NCBI GenBank assembly: GCA_026192395.1
Contig: WACF01000001.1
Span: forward strand, 124,001 to 188,000
Reading direction: 5' to 3'
Origin: Proteobacteria bacterium 005FR1
GTDB lineage: Bacteria > Pseudomonadota > Gammaproteobacteria > Pseudomonadales > Cellvibrionaceae
DNA: 64,000 bases
This document shows positions 34,849 to 44,198 of the stretch, in pieces. The first letter of the stretch is position 1. Every line of letters starts with the position of its first letter. The notes under the pieces are model-generated. The model ran no database searches and had not been told where the DNA came from. It worked only from the letters and a program-made list of their open reading frames with translations. The translations under genes and the position numbers were made by a program.

Positions 34849-36312
34849 ATGTCGCAAACCAAGCGGATGATCAAGCATTCTTCCATTTACGCGGTCGGCA
34901 ATTTCAGCCGCCAGATCGTGGGCTTTCTCATGTTGCCCGTCTACACCCGCTATCTCGAACCGGCTGACTACGGCGTGGTGGGGCTTCTGATCTTCATGGT
35001 CAGTCTGATCGAAATCCTTTTTGGCGCCCGATTGTTTCAGGCAGTTCCAAAGTTCTATTACGAACAGAAGAACAAGGACGACAGCCACTCGGTCATTTCA
35101 ACGGCCTTTCTACTCACCTCGGCGATCAGCGTCGTCTCCGTTCTTGCGGTGATCGTCTTCCGGGATTCCGTGTCGGCGGTGATGTTCGGTTCCGCCAAGT
35201 ACAGCCTGGTGGTGGCGATATTCTCTGTGATGATTCTCACCCACGCCTTGGAGAATTACAGCCTCGGCTACATCCGCATCCAAAAACGACCGTGGCTGTT
35301 TGTGGGTGCCAGTTCGGTAAAGCTGGTTCTGCAGCTGGGCATGAACGTCTGGCTGGTGGTGTTTCTTGAGTGGGGTGTGATGGGGGTTGCGCTGGCTAAC
35401 GCCGTTGCCTCGGTGGTTTTTACCGCGGGGATGACCGTGTACACCCTGCGTAATACCGGGATTGACTTCAGCCGCGCCATGGCTAAAAAAATGCTGATCT
35501 TTTCCTGGCCGATCTGGCTGTCCGGGATGGCGGGGCTTTATATCGGCTCTTCGAATCGCTACTTCCTGCGCATTTTCAGCTCTCTGGATGACGTCGGTCT
35601 GTTCGAGCTGGCAGCAAAGTTCGGCACCATCATATCGCTCCTGGTGTGGACTCCCTTCGCCCAGTACTGGCAGGTTGAAAGGTTTGATCTTTACCACCAG
35701 GCCAATCCGCTTCCTATCTACCAATCGGTGTTCAAGATGATCAGCACGCTGCTGGTGATAGCGGGTCTTGGCATTGCGATCTTTTCCGCGCCCGTGATTC
35801 GAATCATGGCGGCACCGGAATTCTATCCCGCCGCCAAGGCAGTTCCCTTTCTGGTGTTCGCGGGCGTATTCCACTGCTTCACCATATTCAACAACTTCAG
35901 CTTCCTGGTTAAAGAGAAAACCAGCTGGATGACCTTCAACTCCTATGCGACCGCCGTGGTGGTGAGTATTTTCTATTTCGTACTGATCCCGGCCTACGGC
36001 TTCGTCGGTGCCGCCCAGGCGCTCATGTTGGCGCACCTGGTTCAGTTTCTACTGTCGCACTTCATGGCGAAACGGTCCTACGACATGGGCATCTCATTGC
36101 GACCGATTGCGCTCTATCTGTGCGTGTCGGTGGCGGCGCTGAGCTTTACCTATAACCGGGACTTCGATGGCTTGCTGGCGGACATCGGTGCGCGCATGGC
36201 TGTCTATGTGGTGGCATGTATGCTGGTGGGAGCCTACGTGCTCAGCCACGCAGGCATCCGCGAATACCTGAGCGGTCTTTGGCACAGAAAGCTTGGTTCT
36301 CAGCAATTATGA
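34849..36312 (+). CDS. Oligosaccharide flippase (Wzx-like, MOP/PST family)
   Basis: This is a 487-residue polytopic membrane protein with about 12-14 helices. The N-terminus (SSIYAVGNFSRQIVGFLMLPVYTRYLEPADYGVVGLLIF) is the usual start of Wzx-type flippases, which move lipid-linked repeat units across the inner membrane. Conserved loop features include YTRYLEP and the polar face between helices 1 and 2. Together with the ligase/polymerase at 26875 and the chain-length protein at 14121, it makes a Wzx/Wzy-dependent assembly route likely. It is flanked by a 371-bp leader that contains the previous terminator and by convergent glycosyltransferase genes, so it is a single-gene unit here. Sugar specificity cannot be read from sequence. 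Confidence 0.92.
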   Translation: MSQTKRMIKHSSIYAVGNFSRQIVGFLMLPVYTRYLEPADYGVVGLLIFMVSLIEILFGARLFQAVPKFYYEQKNKDDSHSVISTAFLLTSAISVVSVLAVIVFRDSVSAVMFGSAKYSLVVAIFSVMILTHALENYSLGYIRIQKRPWLFVGASSVKLVLQLGMNVWLVVFLEWGVMGVALANAVASVVFTAGMTVYTLRNTGIDFSRAMAKKMLIFSWPIWLSGMAGLYIGSSNRYFLRIFSSLDDVGLFELAAKFGTIISLLVWTPFAQYWQVERFDLYHQANPLPIYQSVFKMISTLLVIAGLGIAIFSAPVIRIMAAPEFYPAAKAVPFLVFAGVFHCFTIFNNFSFLVKEKTSWMTFNSYATAVVVSIFYFVLIPAYGFVGAAQALMLAHLVQFLLSHFMAKRSYDMGISLRPIALYLCVSVAALSFTYNRDFDGLLADIGARMAVYVVACMLVGAYVLSHAGIREYLSGLWHRKLGSQQL

Positions 36313-36349
36313 GCTGAATGGTCTGTGGCGAATCGAGAAGGTGAGAGCA

Positions 36350-36365
36350 GGGGGCGAGCGCCCCC
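36350..36365. terminator. Possible bidirectional hairpin between convergent flippase and glycosyltransferase genes
   Basis: GGGGGC and GCCCCC form a 6-bp GC stem with a four-base loop (GAGC), 37 bp after the flippase stop and 35 bp after the end of the opposing gene. There is no T-tract, so it is a weak call. Confidence 0.3.
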
Positions 36366-36399
36366 GCGCGATTGAGGTGAGGGTTTGGCCTGACTGGCT

Positions 36400-37590
36400 C
36401 TAACTCGAGGCCGCTGGTCGCAGAGTGGAGTTACTCTCCGGCAGGACGTCCCAGGCGACCCGGCGCACGATGGTTTCCATTTCCTTGATTTGCCGCTCTC
36501 TGGAAAAGTCCCGCATCGCTCGCTGCCGGCCCGCTCTTCCCATTCGCTCGCGCAGCAGATCGTCATCGAGCAGGCGGGTCAGACACGTGGCGGCGGCCAG
36601 GTGGTCGCCCACTGGATAATGGAAACCCGTTTCGGGGCGAACCGCTTCGCGCAACCCCGGCAGGTCGGAGACGACCAGCGGAAGGCCTGTCGCCGCCATC
36701 TCGATGGACGACATCGGAAAGGAATCCCAGCCGGTGGAGGCAATCAGTCCAACCGAGCACGACTTGAGTATTTGCGGAACGTCACTGCGGTAGCCGCCGA
36801 AGGTGATGTGCTTCTCTGCCCCGGTACCTTCGTAGAGAGGCAGAAAGGCTTTTTCCTGCCCATCCTTGTTACCCAGAATCAGAAAATGCACATCGGAGCG
36901 CTTTTGCTCCTCGACCAGGTGTACAGCGGATTTGACGATGACGTCCACGCCCTTGCGGTTTTCCATGTGGCCGGAGAAGAATACGATCTTGGCGTTGTGA
37001 TCGATGCCGAAGACATCATGGGCGTAATGGTCCTTGCCAGCTGGCGGGCTGAATCGCTCCATATCGATGCCGGTCCGGACAATGCTGGTATCTTCAATTG
37101 GAATGCCTCGCCCGTGAGTGCCGGTTCGGCGCATGTCTTCCGACTGGTAGATGAAATGGTCCGGCTTGCTGCGTGCCAGCGCAACATCGACTTTTTTCAG
37201 AGCCAGTTTGAGACCGCTGTTGATGCTGCTCGAGGGCGCGCCAATATAGGAAACAATGTGGCGCACCCCGGCCTTTCGCATGTATTTGTGCGAGAGCCGC
37301 CGCACCGGCTGGTCAAAGCCGAATGCCAGCTTGATGTCGTGCTTGCGAATATATTCGGCCACCTCGCTCAGGTGTCGGTGTGAACGCGATTCCGCATCAA
37401 ACTCGATGACGTTAGTCAGTTCCTTGGGCAGCGTCGGACTCATGCCATCCTTGAGGGTGGGATAGGCGAAGTGTACATCCTGGTAGTTGCCTACCAGTCG
37501 CAGAGCCATGTTGAGAAAGGTATGCTCATGACTTGCGGCCGCATAGCCAGGGTTTGATTCGCAATGGAAGAATACCAATATTCCTGTCAC
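36400..37590 (-). CDS. Glycosyltransferase family 4
   Basis: This is a 396-residue GT-B glycosyltransferase. The N-terminal domain begins ILVFFHCESNPGYAAASHEHTFLNMA. The donor domain shows IVRTGIDMERFSPP, IVFFSGHMENRKGVDVIVKSA, ITFGGYRSDVPQIL, the E-x7-E region GWDSFPMSSIEMAATGLPLVVS and LPGLREAV. Translation starts at GTG with an AAAGGATGG site upstream. It is followed, on the same strand, by nothing before the convergent flippase; the pyruvyltransferase gene lies 46 bp upstream, so the two are likely co-transcribed. Acceptor and donor are unknown. Confidence 0.9.
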   Translation of the reverse strand: MTGILVFFHCESNPGYAAASHEHTFLNMALRLVGNYQDVHFAYPTLKDGMSPTLPKELTNVIEFDAESRSHRHLSEVAEYIRKHDIKLAFGFDQPVRRLSHKYMRKAGVRHIVSYIGAPSSSINSGLKLALKKVDVALARSKPDHFIYQSEDMRRTGTHGRGIPIEDTSIVRTGIDMERFSPPAGKDHYAHDVFGIDHNAKIVFFSGHMENRKGVDVIVKSAVHLVEEQKRSDVHFLILGNKDGQEKAFLPLYEGTGAEKHITFGGYRSDVPQILKSCSVGLIASTGWDSFPMSSIEMAATGLPLVVSDLPGLREAVRPETGFHYPVGDHLAAATCLTRLLDDDLLRERMGRAGRQRAMRDFSRERQIKEMETIVRRVAWDVLPESNSTLRPAASS

Positions 37591-37636
37591 GCGTTTTCCA
37601 TCCTTTAAAGATCTTGTTGAAGAAGTGACCTATGCG

Positions 37637-38899
37637 CTAAGCGCTTCGCGGCGCGAGTGAAGCGCCTGATGCTGCCGCACTGATGTGCGCTAGCGCCTTC
37701 ATGTTGTTTTCGCGAGCGCCGTGTTGGACATGCCGGGCGGCACGTTGGAATCTCTCTCGTTCCGAAAGAACCTGCTCGACCATCTCTGGTAGATCATTCA
37801 CCGCCGAGTGCATTGGAATCACTCTCGGCTCAAGACCGAATTGCTCGAATGCGCCCTTCAGTTTGGCGCGGGTGTAGCGGTCGGTGCAGATACCGACCGC
37901 AGGCACTCCGGTGGACAGCGCAAAGACGATCTGGTGGTAGCGCATCGAGATCACCAAGTCGGCGTCCCGCGTCAGCGCCTTGAGAGCCGAAGCCCGGGCA
38001 ATCGGGTCGACGACCCGGAAGGGCGTGGCAGTGGACCAGGACTGCTGGACGGCTTTGGCAATGGCCAGATCCCCGCCGCCACCGGGTGAGTGGTGGGGAA
38101 TAAAAATCGTGGACATCTTGCGCTGACCGGCGATACGGTTGATGGCTGCGGCCAGCTCTTGAAGTTGATCACTGGTGGTCCCTCCCAGCTGGCGCAGTGA
38201 GACGGCAAGTAGCGGCTCGCTGCCAAGCATTGCCCGGGTTTGACGACTGTGCTGCGGTTCGAGGAAAACTGCATCATCCACAGCGAAATGAACCGGGACA
38301 TCCACTTGGGACTTCGAAAAGCTTTTGTCCCTGACGCCGACCCAATCGGCTCTGGCGAGTATTTCATTACAGCGCTCGCGGTGTTCGGGAGAAAAGGGTC
38401 CGAGCGTCTGGCTGACCAGAATGACTCGTCTTCTAAAGAAGTTTGCAATCGACAGGAACCACAGCCGCGATTCAAGCGTTGCAGGCCAGACACTGGTCAG
38501 GTTCCCACCGCCACAGACGAAAACCACGTCGGACCTGATCACCTGATAAATCGCCAGAAGCCAGGACTTCAGCGCAGAATGGGGGCGCTTGAACCACAGG
38601 CGTCTGCGTTCGCGGTCCGTCAGTGAATAAAGGGGAACGGCTGCAATGCCGTAGGTGGCTGGCACCGCTTCAGGGCTTGCACAGGCCATCACCAGGTTGT
38701 CGCTGCCGACGAGTTGTTTGAGACGCTTGATGGACACCTCGGCCATCGCCTCATCGCCGACGTGATAGGCCGGTCCCATGCCCGATATGTCCGCCAGCAT
38801 GAGAATGCGCAGCTGTTTGCCGGCACTGGCGTATTCGTTTTTGGCGTCTACGAGCGAATCGGCGTGCGAGTAGAAATCCTGAGTTCGCTTTGGTGGCAT
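37637..38899 (-). CDS. Polysaccharide pyruvyltransferase family protein
   Basis: This is a 420-residue member of the CsaB/WcaK polysaccharide pyruvyltransferase family, which adds ketal-linked pyruvate from phosphoenolpyruvate to sugars of exopolysaccharides or cell-wall polymers. Family segments include GPAYHVGDEAMAEVSIKRL at the N-terminus, DVVFVCGGGNLTSVWP, RRVILVSQTLGPFSPEHRE, WVGVRDKSFSK, SMRYHQIVFALSTGVPAVGI and the late His/Arg-containing strand VISMRYH. An AAAGGA ribosome site precedes the ATG at 38899; an in-frame Met near residue 34 would remove a polar extension. Pyruvyl ketals would give the polymer negative charge, in line with the uronic acid supply genes. Confidence 0.88.
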   Translation of the reverse strand: MPPKRTQDFYSHADSLVDAKNEYASAGKQLRILMLADISGMGPAYHVGDEAMAEVSIKRLKQLVGSDNLVMACASPEAVPATYGIAAVPLYSLTDRERRRLWFKRPHSALKSWLLAIYQVIRSDVVFVCGGGNLTSVWPATLESRLWFLSIANFFRRRVILVSQTLGPFSPEHRERCNEILARADWVGVRDKSFSKSQVDVPVHFAVDDAVFLEPQHSRQTRAMLGSEPLLAVSLRQLGGTTSDQLQELAAAINRIAGQRKMSTIFIPHHSPGGGGDLAIAKAVQQSWSTATPFRVVDPIARASALKALTRDADLVISMRYHQIVFALSTGVPAVGICTDRYTRAKLKGAFEQFGLEPRVIPMHSAVNDLPEMVEQVLSERERFQRAARHVQHGARENNMKALAHISAAASGASLAPRSA

Positions 38900-39162
38900 T
38901 TCGCGTCCTTTGACCTTCGGTTACGTTCAATTAAAGGGATATCGATAGAGATCGACGGGGTACTAAGCTTGTTTAAAGATGATGCGATATTCGTGCCCAA
39001 TAGCTGGGCAAGAGCTGCTGCTTTGAAGGTCGAAATCAGAGGAGGGCACGGACACGAGTGAGCTGCTTGCAAACGGCCACACTCTTCAGCCGGTCCATCA
39101 CTCCGCTCATTTCACCAAGGAGCGCTCTACCGGATACGTCGGGCTTGGGTGAGATATCCGGA

Positions 39163-40368
39163 CTAGTCGGCTTCTTGCCAGTGCCACTTGACCGCGGGAC
39201 TTGATAGCAGTGTTTGATACAGCTGAAAAACGCGTTTCGCATTGGTGGACGCCAGGTAGTCGGCACCCAGGGCCGCTGGCTGGCCCGGGCGTTCCAGGAC
39301 CTCAATCAAGGTCGCTGCATAGCTTCCGGGCGCGTGGTCAGCCACCAGGTACTCGGGCCGGGCTTTCAGTAATTCGCGCAGGCCTCCGACATCATGTGCC
39401 ACCAGTGGAACCCCGAGGGCGAGAGATTCCAGCGCCGTCATTGGCAAACCTTCATGATCGGATGGCATTACCACCGCATCGAGCGCCGCAATACAGCTGC
39501 GAACGTCGCTGCGGTGTCCGTGAAAGCGGACGTGCTCCTCGATGCCAAGACTTGCCGCCTGGGATTGCAGCGACTCGCGTAAGGGACCATCGCCAAACAC
39601 GTGGAACTGCCATCGCGACTCCGGCCTTCTTCTCAGCAGAATCGCGGCCATTTCGAGGAACAGGTCGACGCGTTTGACGGGGACCAGGCGACCGACGATA
39701 CCTACCTGGAGCGCGTGATTTGGGTGGTCGCCTATGAAGTCAGGAAGTGTCAGCTGTTCACGAATCTCGCCCGGATCGATGCCATTCGGGATGACATGCA
39801 GTTTCCTCTTCGGGAAGCGTTGCTCCAGCTTTCTCCCGAGATCCGCGCTAACACCGATGACAGAGTTCTGCAGACAGCGACCGCAGAAGGTGTCTAGCGC
39901 GATTTGTAACTTCTGCTTGGCAGTTGGAGAAAATTCCGGCGCGCCATGAACGGTCCGAACGCACTTTGCGCGAACGCTGAGCAGGTTTGCCAGCGAGCCC
40001 AGTACGTTCTCCTTCTGACGGTGGGTGTGGACGATGTCCGGCTTGACGGCTTTCAAATGCTGGCGAACGGCGCTGAACAACTGGCCCGGTGAATGCGTGG
40101 ACTCGTCAATCACCCGGGTGCGTATCCCGGCTTTCCGGCAGCGACTGGCCAGCTCGCCCTCATTCATCACCAGCACATGAAGGTCGAGGACGTCCTGCAG
40201 ATGAGTGAAGAGGGTGAAGGCTTGTACCTCCGCCCCCGCCCAGGAGTCGCCGGAAACAATGTGAAGAACGCGCAAGCCGGTGGCACCGGTGAAGTCGCCG
40301 CAAAGGGAGTGATCATTGGTGGATGATGACGTGGTCACTGCGTGGACTACTCCGTGTTGGTTGCGCAT
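39163..40368 (-). CDS. Glycosyltransferase family 4
   Basis: This is a 401-residue GT-B glycosyltransferase. After a polar N-terminal extension of about 30 residues the acceptor domain starts LRVLHIVSGDSWAGAEVQAFTLF. The donor domain contains VIPNGIDPGEIREQL, VGIVGRLVPVKRVDLFLEMA, VRFHGHRSDVRSCI and the E-x7-E loop SDHEGLPMTALESLALGVPLVAHDVGGLREL. The start is uncertain: the ATG at 40368 has no clear ribosome site and the conserved domain begins about 30 codons later. It is transcribed away from the glycosyltransferase gene at 40577, with a 208-bp divergent interval that should hold both promoters. Donor sugar unknown. Confidence 0.9.
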   Translation of the reverse strand: MRNQHGVVHAVTTSSSTNDHSLCGDFTGATGLRVLHIVSGDSWAGAEVQAFTLFTHLQDVLDLHVLVMNEGELASRCRKAGIRTRVIDESTHSPGQLFSAVRQHLKAVKPDIVHTHRQKENVLGSLANLLSVRAKCVRTVHGAPEFSPTAKQKLQIALDTFCGRCLQNSVIGVSADLGRKLEQRFPKRKLHVIPNGIDPGEIREQLTLPDFIGDHPNHALQVGIVGRLVPVKRVDLFLEMAAILLRRRPESRWQFHVFGDGPLRESLQSQAASLGIEEHVRFHGHRSDVRSCIAALDAVVMPSDHEGLPMTALESLALGVPLVAHDVGGLRELLKARPEYLVADHAPGSYAATLIEVLERPGQPAALGADYLASTNAKRVFQLYQTLLSSPAVKWHWQEAD

Positions 40369-40576
40369 ACTACGAGCTGGAGCTCAGGCGAGGATTGGAT
40401 CAGTCCAGCAAGATGAATGCCGATATCCTTTATCGCGCCGAGCTGGCCTTGTCGTGAACGAGTTCAGCTTCGACCCATTCGCCGGACTCAGCGGTTTCCT
40501 GAACTACTTGCCCGGACAGGATTCAAAGCGCTTGCATAGCTCAGGAATCTGACCCAACGAATCACAGGGAAGCGAT

Positions 40577-41731
40577 ATGTCACCGCTGGAAATTCTGTTC
40601 TGGCTGCTCCTATTTCTAGCCACCTATAGCTACTTCATCTATCCGTTTCTGCTATCGATTATGACGCGCGGCAGATCGCGGCCGGCGAGGGGCGGCAGCG
40701 CTCCGGCTGCGGGTGATCTGCCCCAGCTGTCGCTGATCATTACCGCCTACAATGAAAAACAGCGTATTCGGCAGAAGCTTGAAAATGCCCTGCAGCTGTC
40801 TTACGACTCTTCACGATTTGAAATCATCGTCGCCTCCGACTGTTCCGACGATGGTACCGATGACATCGTTCGCGAGTTTGCGACACAGGGCGTGAAACTC
40901 GCGCGCTCCGGTGAGCGGCTCGGCAAGGAAAATGCCCAGCGCACCGCTATCAAACAGGCAAGCGGCGATGTTCTGGTGTTCTCCGATGTGGCAACCCAGA
41001 TTCCCGAAGATGCGCTGCAAAGGCTGGCGGCCTATTTTGAAAACCCTGACGTGGGGGCGGTATCCAGCGAGGACCGCTTCATCAGTCAGGACGGAACCGT
41101 TGCGGGGGAGGGCGCCTACGTTAAATACGAGATGTGGCTGCGCAGCATGGAGTCGAAGCTCGCCGGTCTGGTGGGCCTGAGTGGTTCGTTCTTCGCGGCG
41201 CGCAAGGACGTTTGTCAGCAGTGGGACATCCATTCTCCCAGCGACTTCAATACCGCCCTCAACAGCGCACGTCTCGGCTACAAGGCGGTAACCGCGCCGG
41301 ACGTGTTGGGTTACTACCGTGATCTGAAGGACCCGAGCAAGGAATATGCGCGCAAGATACGCACGGTCATTCGCGGCATGACGTCCCTTGCGCGACATCC
41401 CGACGTGCTCAACCCCTTCAGCTTCGGTTTGTTTGCCTTTCAGGTGGTCAGTCACAAATTAATGCGGTGGCTGGTTCCGTGGTTTCTCGTGGCCTTGTTG
41501 GTGGTCAATCTGGCGCTGGTGGGGCAAGGGTTGGTTTACACATTGGCGCTCGCGGGTCAGCTGGCTTTCTACGGGCTGGCGCTGGCGGCCCACTTCAGCA
41601 CGCCCCTGCGCAACCGTGGTCCGGTTCGGATTCTCTATTTCTTCGTACAGGTCAACGCGGCGATTTTCGATGCGTCCTGGCGTTTTCTTTCCGGTACGCG
41701 GATGACGGTCTGGAGTCCGTCTGCGCGATGA
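40577..41731 (+). CDS. Glycosyltransferase family 2, membrane-bound
   Basis: This is a 384-residue processive-type GT2. An N-terminal membrane helix (residues 3-25) is followed by the GT-A domain: LSLIITAYNEKQRIRQKLENAL, VASDCSDDGTDDIV, VLVFSDVATQIPEDAL (DxD-like), an EDRFISQDG segment and SGSFFAARKDVC. The acceptor/Q-R-RW-like part is less clear. Three to four C-terminal helices start near residue 290. Its stop overlaps the start of the DegT-type gene by ATGA (41728-41731), so translation is coupled and the two products probably act on the same sugar or intermediate. Confidence 0.9.
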   Translation: MSPLEILFWLLLFLATYSYFIYPFLLSIMTRGRSRPARGGSAPAAGDLPQLSLIITAYNEKQRIRQKLENALQLSYDSSRFEIIVASDCSDDGTDDIVREFATQGVKLARSGERLGKENAQRTAIKQASGDVLVFSDVATQIPEDALQRLAAYFENPDVGAVSSEDRFISQDGTVAGEGAYVKYEMWLRSMESKLAGLVGLSGSFFAARKDVCQQWDIHSPSDFNTALNSARLGYKAVTAPDVLGYYRDLKDPSKEYARKIRTVIRGMTSLARHPDVLNPFSFGLFAFQVVSHKLMRWLVPWFLVALLVVNLALVGQGLVYTLALAGQLAFYGLALAAHFSTPLRNRGPVRILYFFVQVNAAIFDASWRFLSGTRMTVWSPSAR

Positions 41732-42900
41732 TCGGCGAGCTGCCACCGGCCGGCAACCGGATATCCACCGATATTCGCTTGCCGCTGCCGGAGTTTCGCG
41801 GCTATCGCCCTATTTGGCTGGCTTCAGGCACCGCGGCACTGGCGCTGGCGATGCTGCACATCAAGCGCCAGCGAAGTGATGTGACGCAACCGGAAATAAT
41901 CCTGCCCGCCTATGCCTGCCCCGATCTTGTTTCCGCAGCCGTATACGCCGGTTTGCGACCGGTGCTCTGTGATATCGGCAGCGAAGATCCCGGTCTGAAT
42001 CTGGCACAGTTGGAGGAGGCCGCAAGCGAGAATACAGTCGCCGCCATAGCGGTCAACTTCCTGGGCATCCAGGAACGGATCGATTCAATCAGATCACACC
42101 TGCCAGCCAGCACGGCGATAATCGAAGACAACGCGCAGTGCTTTCCCGAGAGCGTCGATTGCCTGAAGGGCGAGTACGTGGTGGCTTCCTTTGGCAGAGG
42201 TAAACCCGCAAGCACTCTCGGTGGCGGATTGCTGTTGGTCAATGACGACTTGCCGCTATTTCCCGACTGGTTGTATCGCAACGTCAAGCCAGCTGCGGAC
42301 AGCATCGGCAATTGGGCGGGCCACCGTGGCAAGGTTCATCTGTATAACCTGCTGCGCCATCCGCGCCTTTACTGTTGGCTCAGGCGAATGCCCTTTGTCT
42401 CACTGGGTGACACGCGCTACAAGGCGCTCGCCGACATCCAGGCGATGCCGGAGAGCTGCAAGTCTCTGGTCGCCAGTAATACGGCCTCGTACCTGGGTTT
42501 CGATCGCTGGCGGGAAAAGCAGTACCGCGATCTTCTTTCGGAATTTCGCAGTGTAAGGTGTCTTTCCTCCCAGGCGGCTGAACGCTGCGGTCGCTTGCTG
42601 CGATTCCCGCTACTCTGCGGATCGGCTGCCGAACGCGACGAGTTGCTGGCAGAACTTTCCGCGAAAGGGCTTGGCGCATCGGCCATGTATCAGAAACCGC
42701 TGGCTGCGATCCCCGGCGTTGCCGACAAAGTCCGTCGTCGCAATCACGCTCCCGGCGCTGCACGGTTTGCGGAACGCCTGCTGACGCTTCCGCTTCATTC
42801 CGGCGTGACTCAGCGCCATATCGCCGATATCGCTGCCGTTTTCCGGGGCCAGTTGGCTCGCAAAGGCGAGTCGGGAGCTGTAGAAATGGGAAGTCTTTGA
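41728..42900 (+). CDS. DegT/DnrJ/EryC1/StrS-family PLP aminotransferase
   Basis: This is a 390-residue PLP-dependent enzyme of the sugar aminotransferase family, which normally makes amino-sugar nucleotides from keto-sugars. The core motifs are present: SGTAALALAML near residue 35, ILPAYACPDLVSAAVYAGLRPVL, the PLP ring contact IIEDNAQCFPE, and Lys159 in VASFGRGKP, the expected internal aldimine lysine. The C-terminal half is shorter and more divergent than in WecE-type enzymes, so the substrate may be unusual. The start ATG at 41728 overlaps the previous stop; the frame is open upstream inside the GT2 gene, but that part is a shadow. Confidence 0.85.
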   Translation: MIGELPPAGNRISTDIRLPLPEFRGYRPIWLASGTAALALAMLHIKRQRSDVTQPEIILPAYACPDLVSAAVYAGLRPVLCDIGSEDPGLNLAQLEEAASENTVAAIAVNFLGIQERIDSIRSHLPASTAIIEDNAQCFPESVDCLKGEYVVASFGRGKPASTLGGGLLLVNDDLPLFPDWLYRNVKPAADSIGNWAGHRGKVHLYNLLRHPRLYCWLRRMPFVSLGDTRYKALADIQAMPESCKSLVASNTASYLGFDRWREKQYRDLLSEFRSVRCLSSQAAERCGRLLRFPLLCGSAAERDELLAELSAKGLGASAMYQKPLAAIPGVADKVRRRNHAPGAARFAERLLTLPLHSGVTQRHIADIAAVFRGQLARKGESGAVEMGSL

Positions 42901-42961
42901 GTCGAAGAGGCAGCCCGAGCGGTGAAAGAGACTCCTCGGGACCACCGTGCCTGCATCATGA

Positions 42962-44089
42962 TTAAGCGGTCTTGAGCAGTCTCCGTCCTTTCATAACCAG
43001 CATTTTCGCAACTCTGGCAACGCGCAGTCCCGCCTTGCGGCGCTGAAGCGATACCCAGGACACCCGGGTTTTGTGCGTGGAGAGGCTTTGCTTGTAGTCT
43101 CCCTCGCCGGCAAGAAAGTCGTAGTACCGCAGTCCTTCCTCGGCGAAGTGCTTGATCAGCAGGTAGTGAGAGAGCAGGCCGGGGCGTTTCTTATTGCTGC
43201 TCTGGTAATTCAAGCCACACTGACAGAAAAGGAAGCTGCCCTCGTAGATGAATCCGTAGAGGTATCCGATCACTTCCGCTTCGTTGCTGACCTTCGAGAT
43301 GTGAATTTCGCCTTCGCCAAAGCGCGATCGAATAAGCTGCTTGTGGAAACGAACCCAGTCGGGGTTTGCAAATGATCCCTGCTTGCCTCGCTGTTGCCAG
43401 GCAGCCGTATGCAAGGTGCCCATCTCGTCGAACATGTCTAATGCTTCGTCTACCGTGGTCGCCCAGGTGTGACGCACGGGACCTTCGCGCTCATACTCCC
43501 GCAGAGTTCTGCGAATCTGCTGGCGCTTGTTGCTGCTGAGAAGCTTGAGGAAGTCGCCCTCCTCGTCTCGCACCATCGAGAGGTCGACATAATAGGAAGG
43601 TTGCTCATTACTTGTGTAGAAGAAGGGCTCGGACTGACGCCTGACAAGTTGTACAAAATCGTCCGAGGCGCCAGGAAATTCGAATTCTTCGTACTTCTCC
43701 AGTGGCTTCAGCTGGGTGAACATCTCGATGAAGTCGGAGAATTGGAAATCCCCAAGCACGCTGTTGTACTCGATAGTGATTCCGTCAAGTGCCGGTATTC
43801 CGGTGGCATTCAAGTGTGCACTGCGAGTTGGCAGGATTCCACTTTTTCGATAGCTGTGCAATCCGACGAAGAAGATAAACCTCGGCTCGGTATTTCGGTA
43901 ACCGATGACACAGCGGATATCTGCCTGCGGGGCATGGCTCTGCAGCCAGGTCTCCATCCATCCCCAACTGGTGAAAAAACTGTGCGGGTACTTGCTCTGC
44001 AAGTACTTCCAGGTCGTTTCGACGCGCTCCAGATTGCCTTCCAGAGGCAGGAGTTCCAGGCTTCCTTGTTTCCTGACGTGCGTTTCCAT
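42962..44089 (-). CDS. GNAT/FemAB-fold acyltransferase (BioF2-like)
   Basis: This is a 375-residue protein of the acetyltransferase_6/BioF2-like group, which shares the double-GNAT fold with FemAB proteins and is common in polysaccharide loci. Recognisable segments are HSFFTSWGWMETWLQSHAP near the N-terminus, a KRQQIRRTLREYEREGP helix, FHKQLIRSRFGEGEIHISKV, EVIGYLYGFIYEGSFLFCQCG and YYDFLAGEGDYKQSLST, the usual end of the fold. It may N-acylate or aminoacylate a sugar. I start at Met 44089 and not at 44134 because the upstream 15 residues do not look like part of the domain. The cupin gene lies 109 bp upstream on the same strand. Confidence 0.82.
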   Translation of the reverse strand: METHVRKQGSLELLPLEGNLERVETTWKYLQSKYPHSFFTSWGWMETWLQSHAPQADIRCVIGYRNTEPRFIFFVGLHSYRKSGILPTRSAHLNATGIPALDGITIEYNSVLGDFQFSDFIEMFTQLKPLEKYEEFEFPGASDDFVQLVRRQSEPFFYTSNEQPSYYVDLSMVRDEEGDFLKLLSSNKRQQIRRTLREYEREGPVRHTWATTVDEALDMFDEMGTLHTAAWQQRGKQGSFANPDWVRFHKQLIRSRFGEGEIHISKVSNEAEVIGYLYGFIYEGSFLFCQCGLNYQSSNKKRPGLLSHYLLIKHFAEEGLRYYDFLAGEGDYKQSLSTHKTRVSWVSLQRRKAGLRVARVAKMLVMKGRRLLKTA

Positions 44090-44198
44090 CAATTCCCTAC
44101 AACTAATTGCCGGCTTTCTCCAGGTCGTGAGCAAAATCCATGCGAAATTTTGCGTTCAGGACATCGTTCAGTAATCCTTGCGTGCCGTGGCAGCCAGT

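Noticed and set aside
42901-42961. Possible terminator hairpin (CCCGAG/CTCGGG) between the DegT and GNAT genes
   Set aside because: The stem is only six pairs with a long loop and no T-tract.
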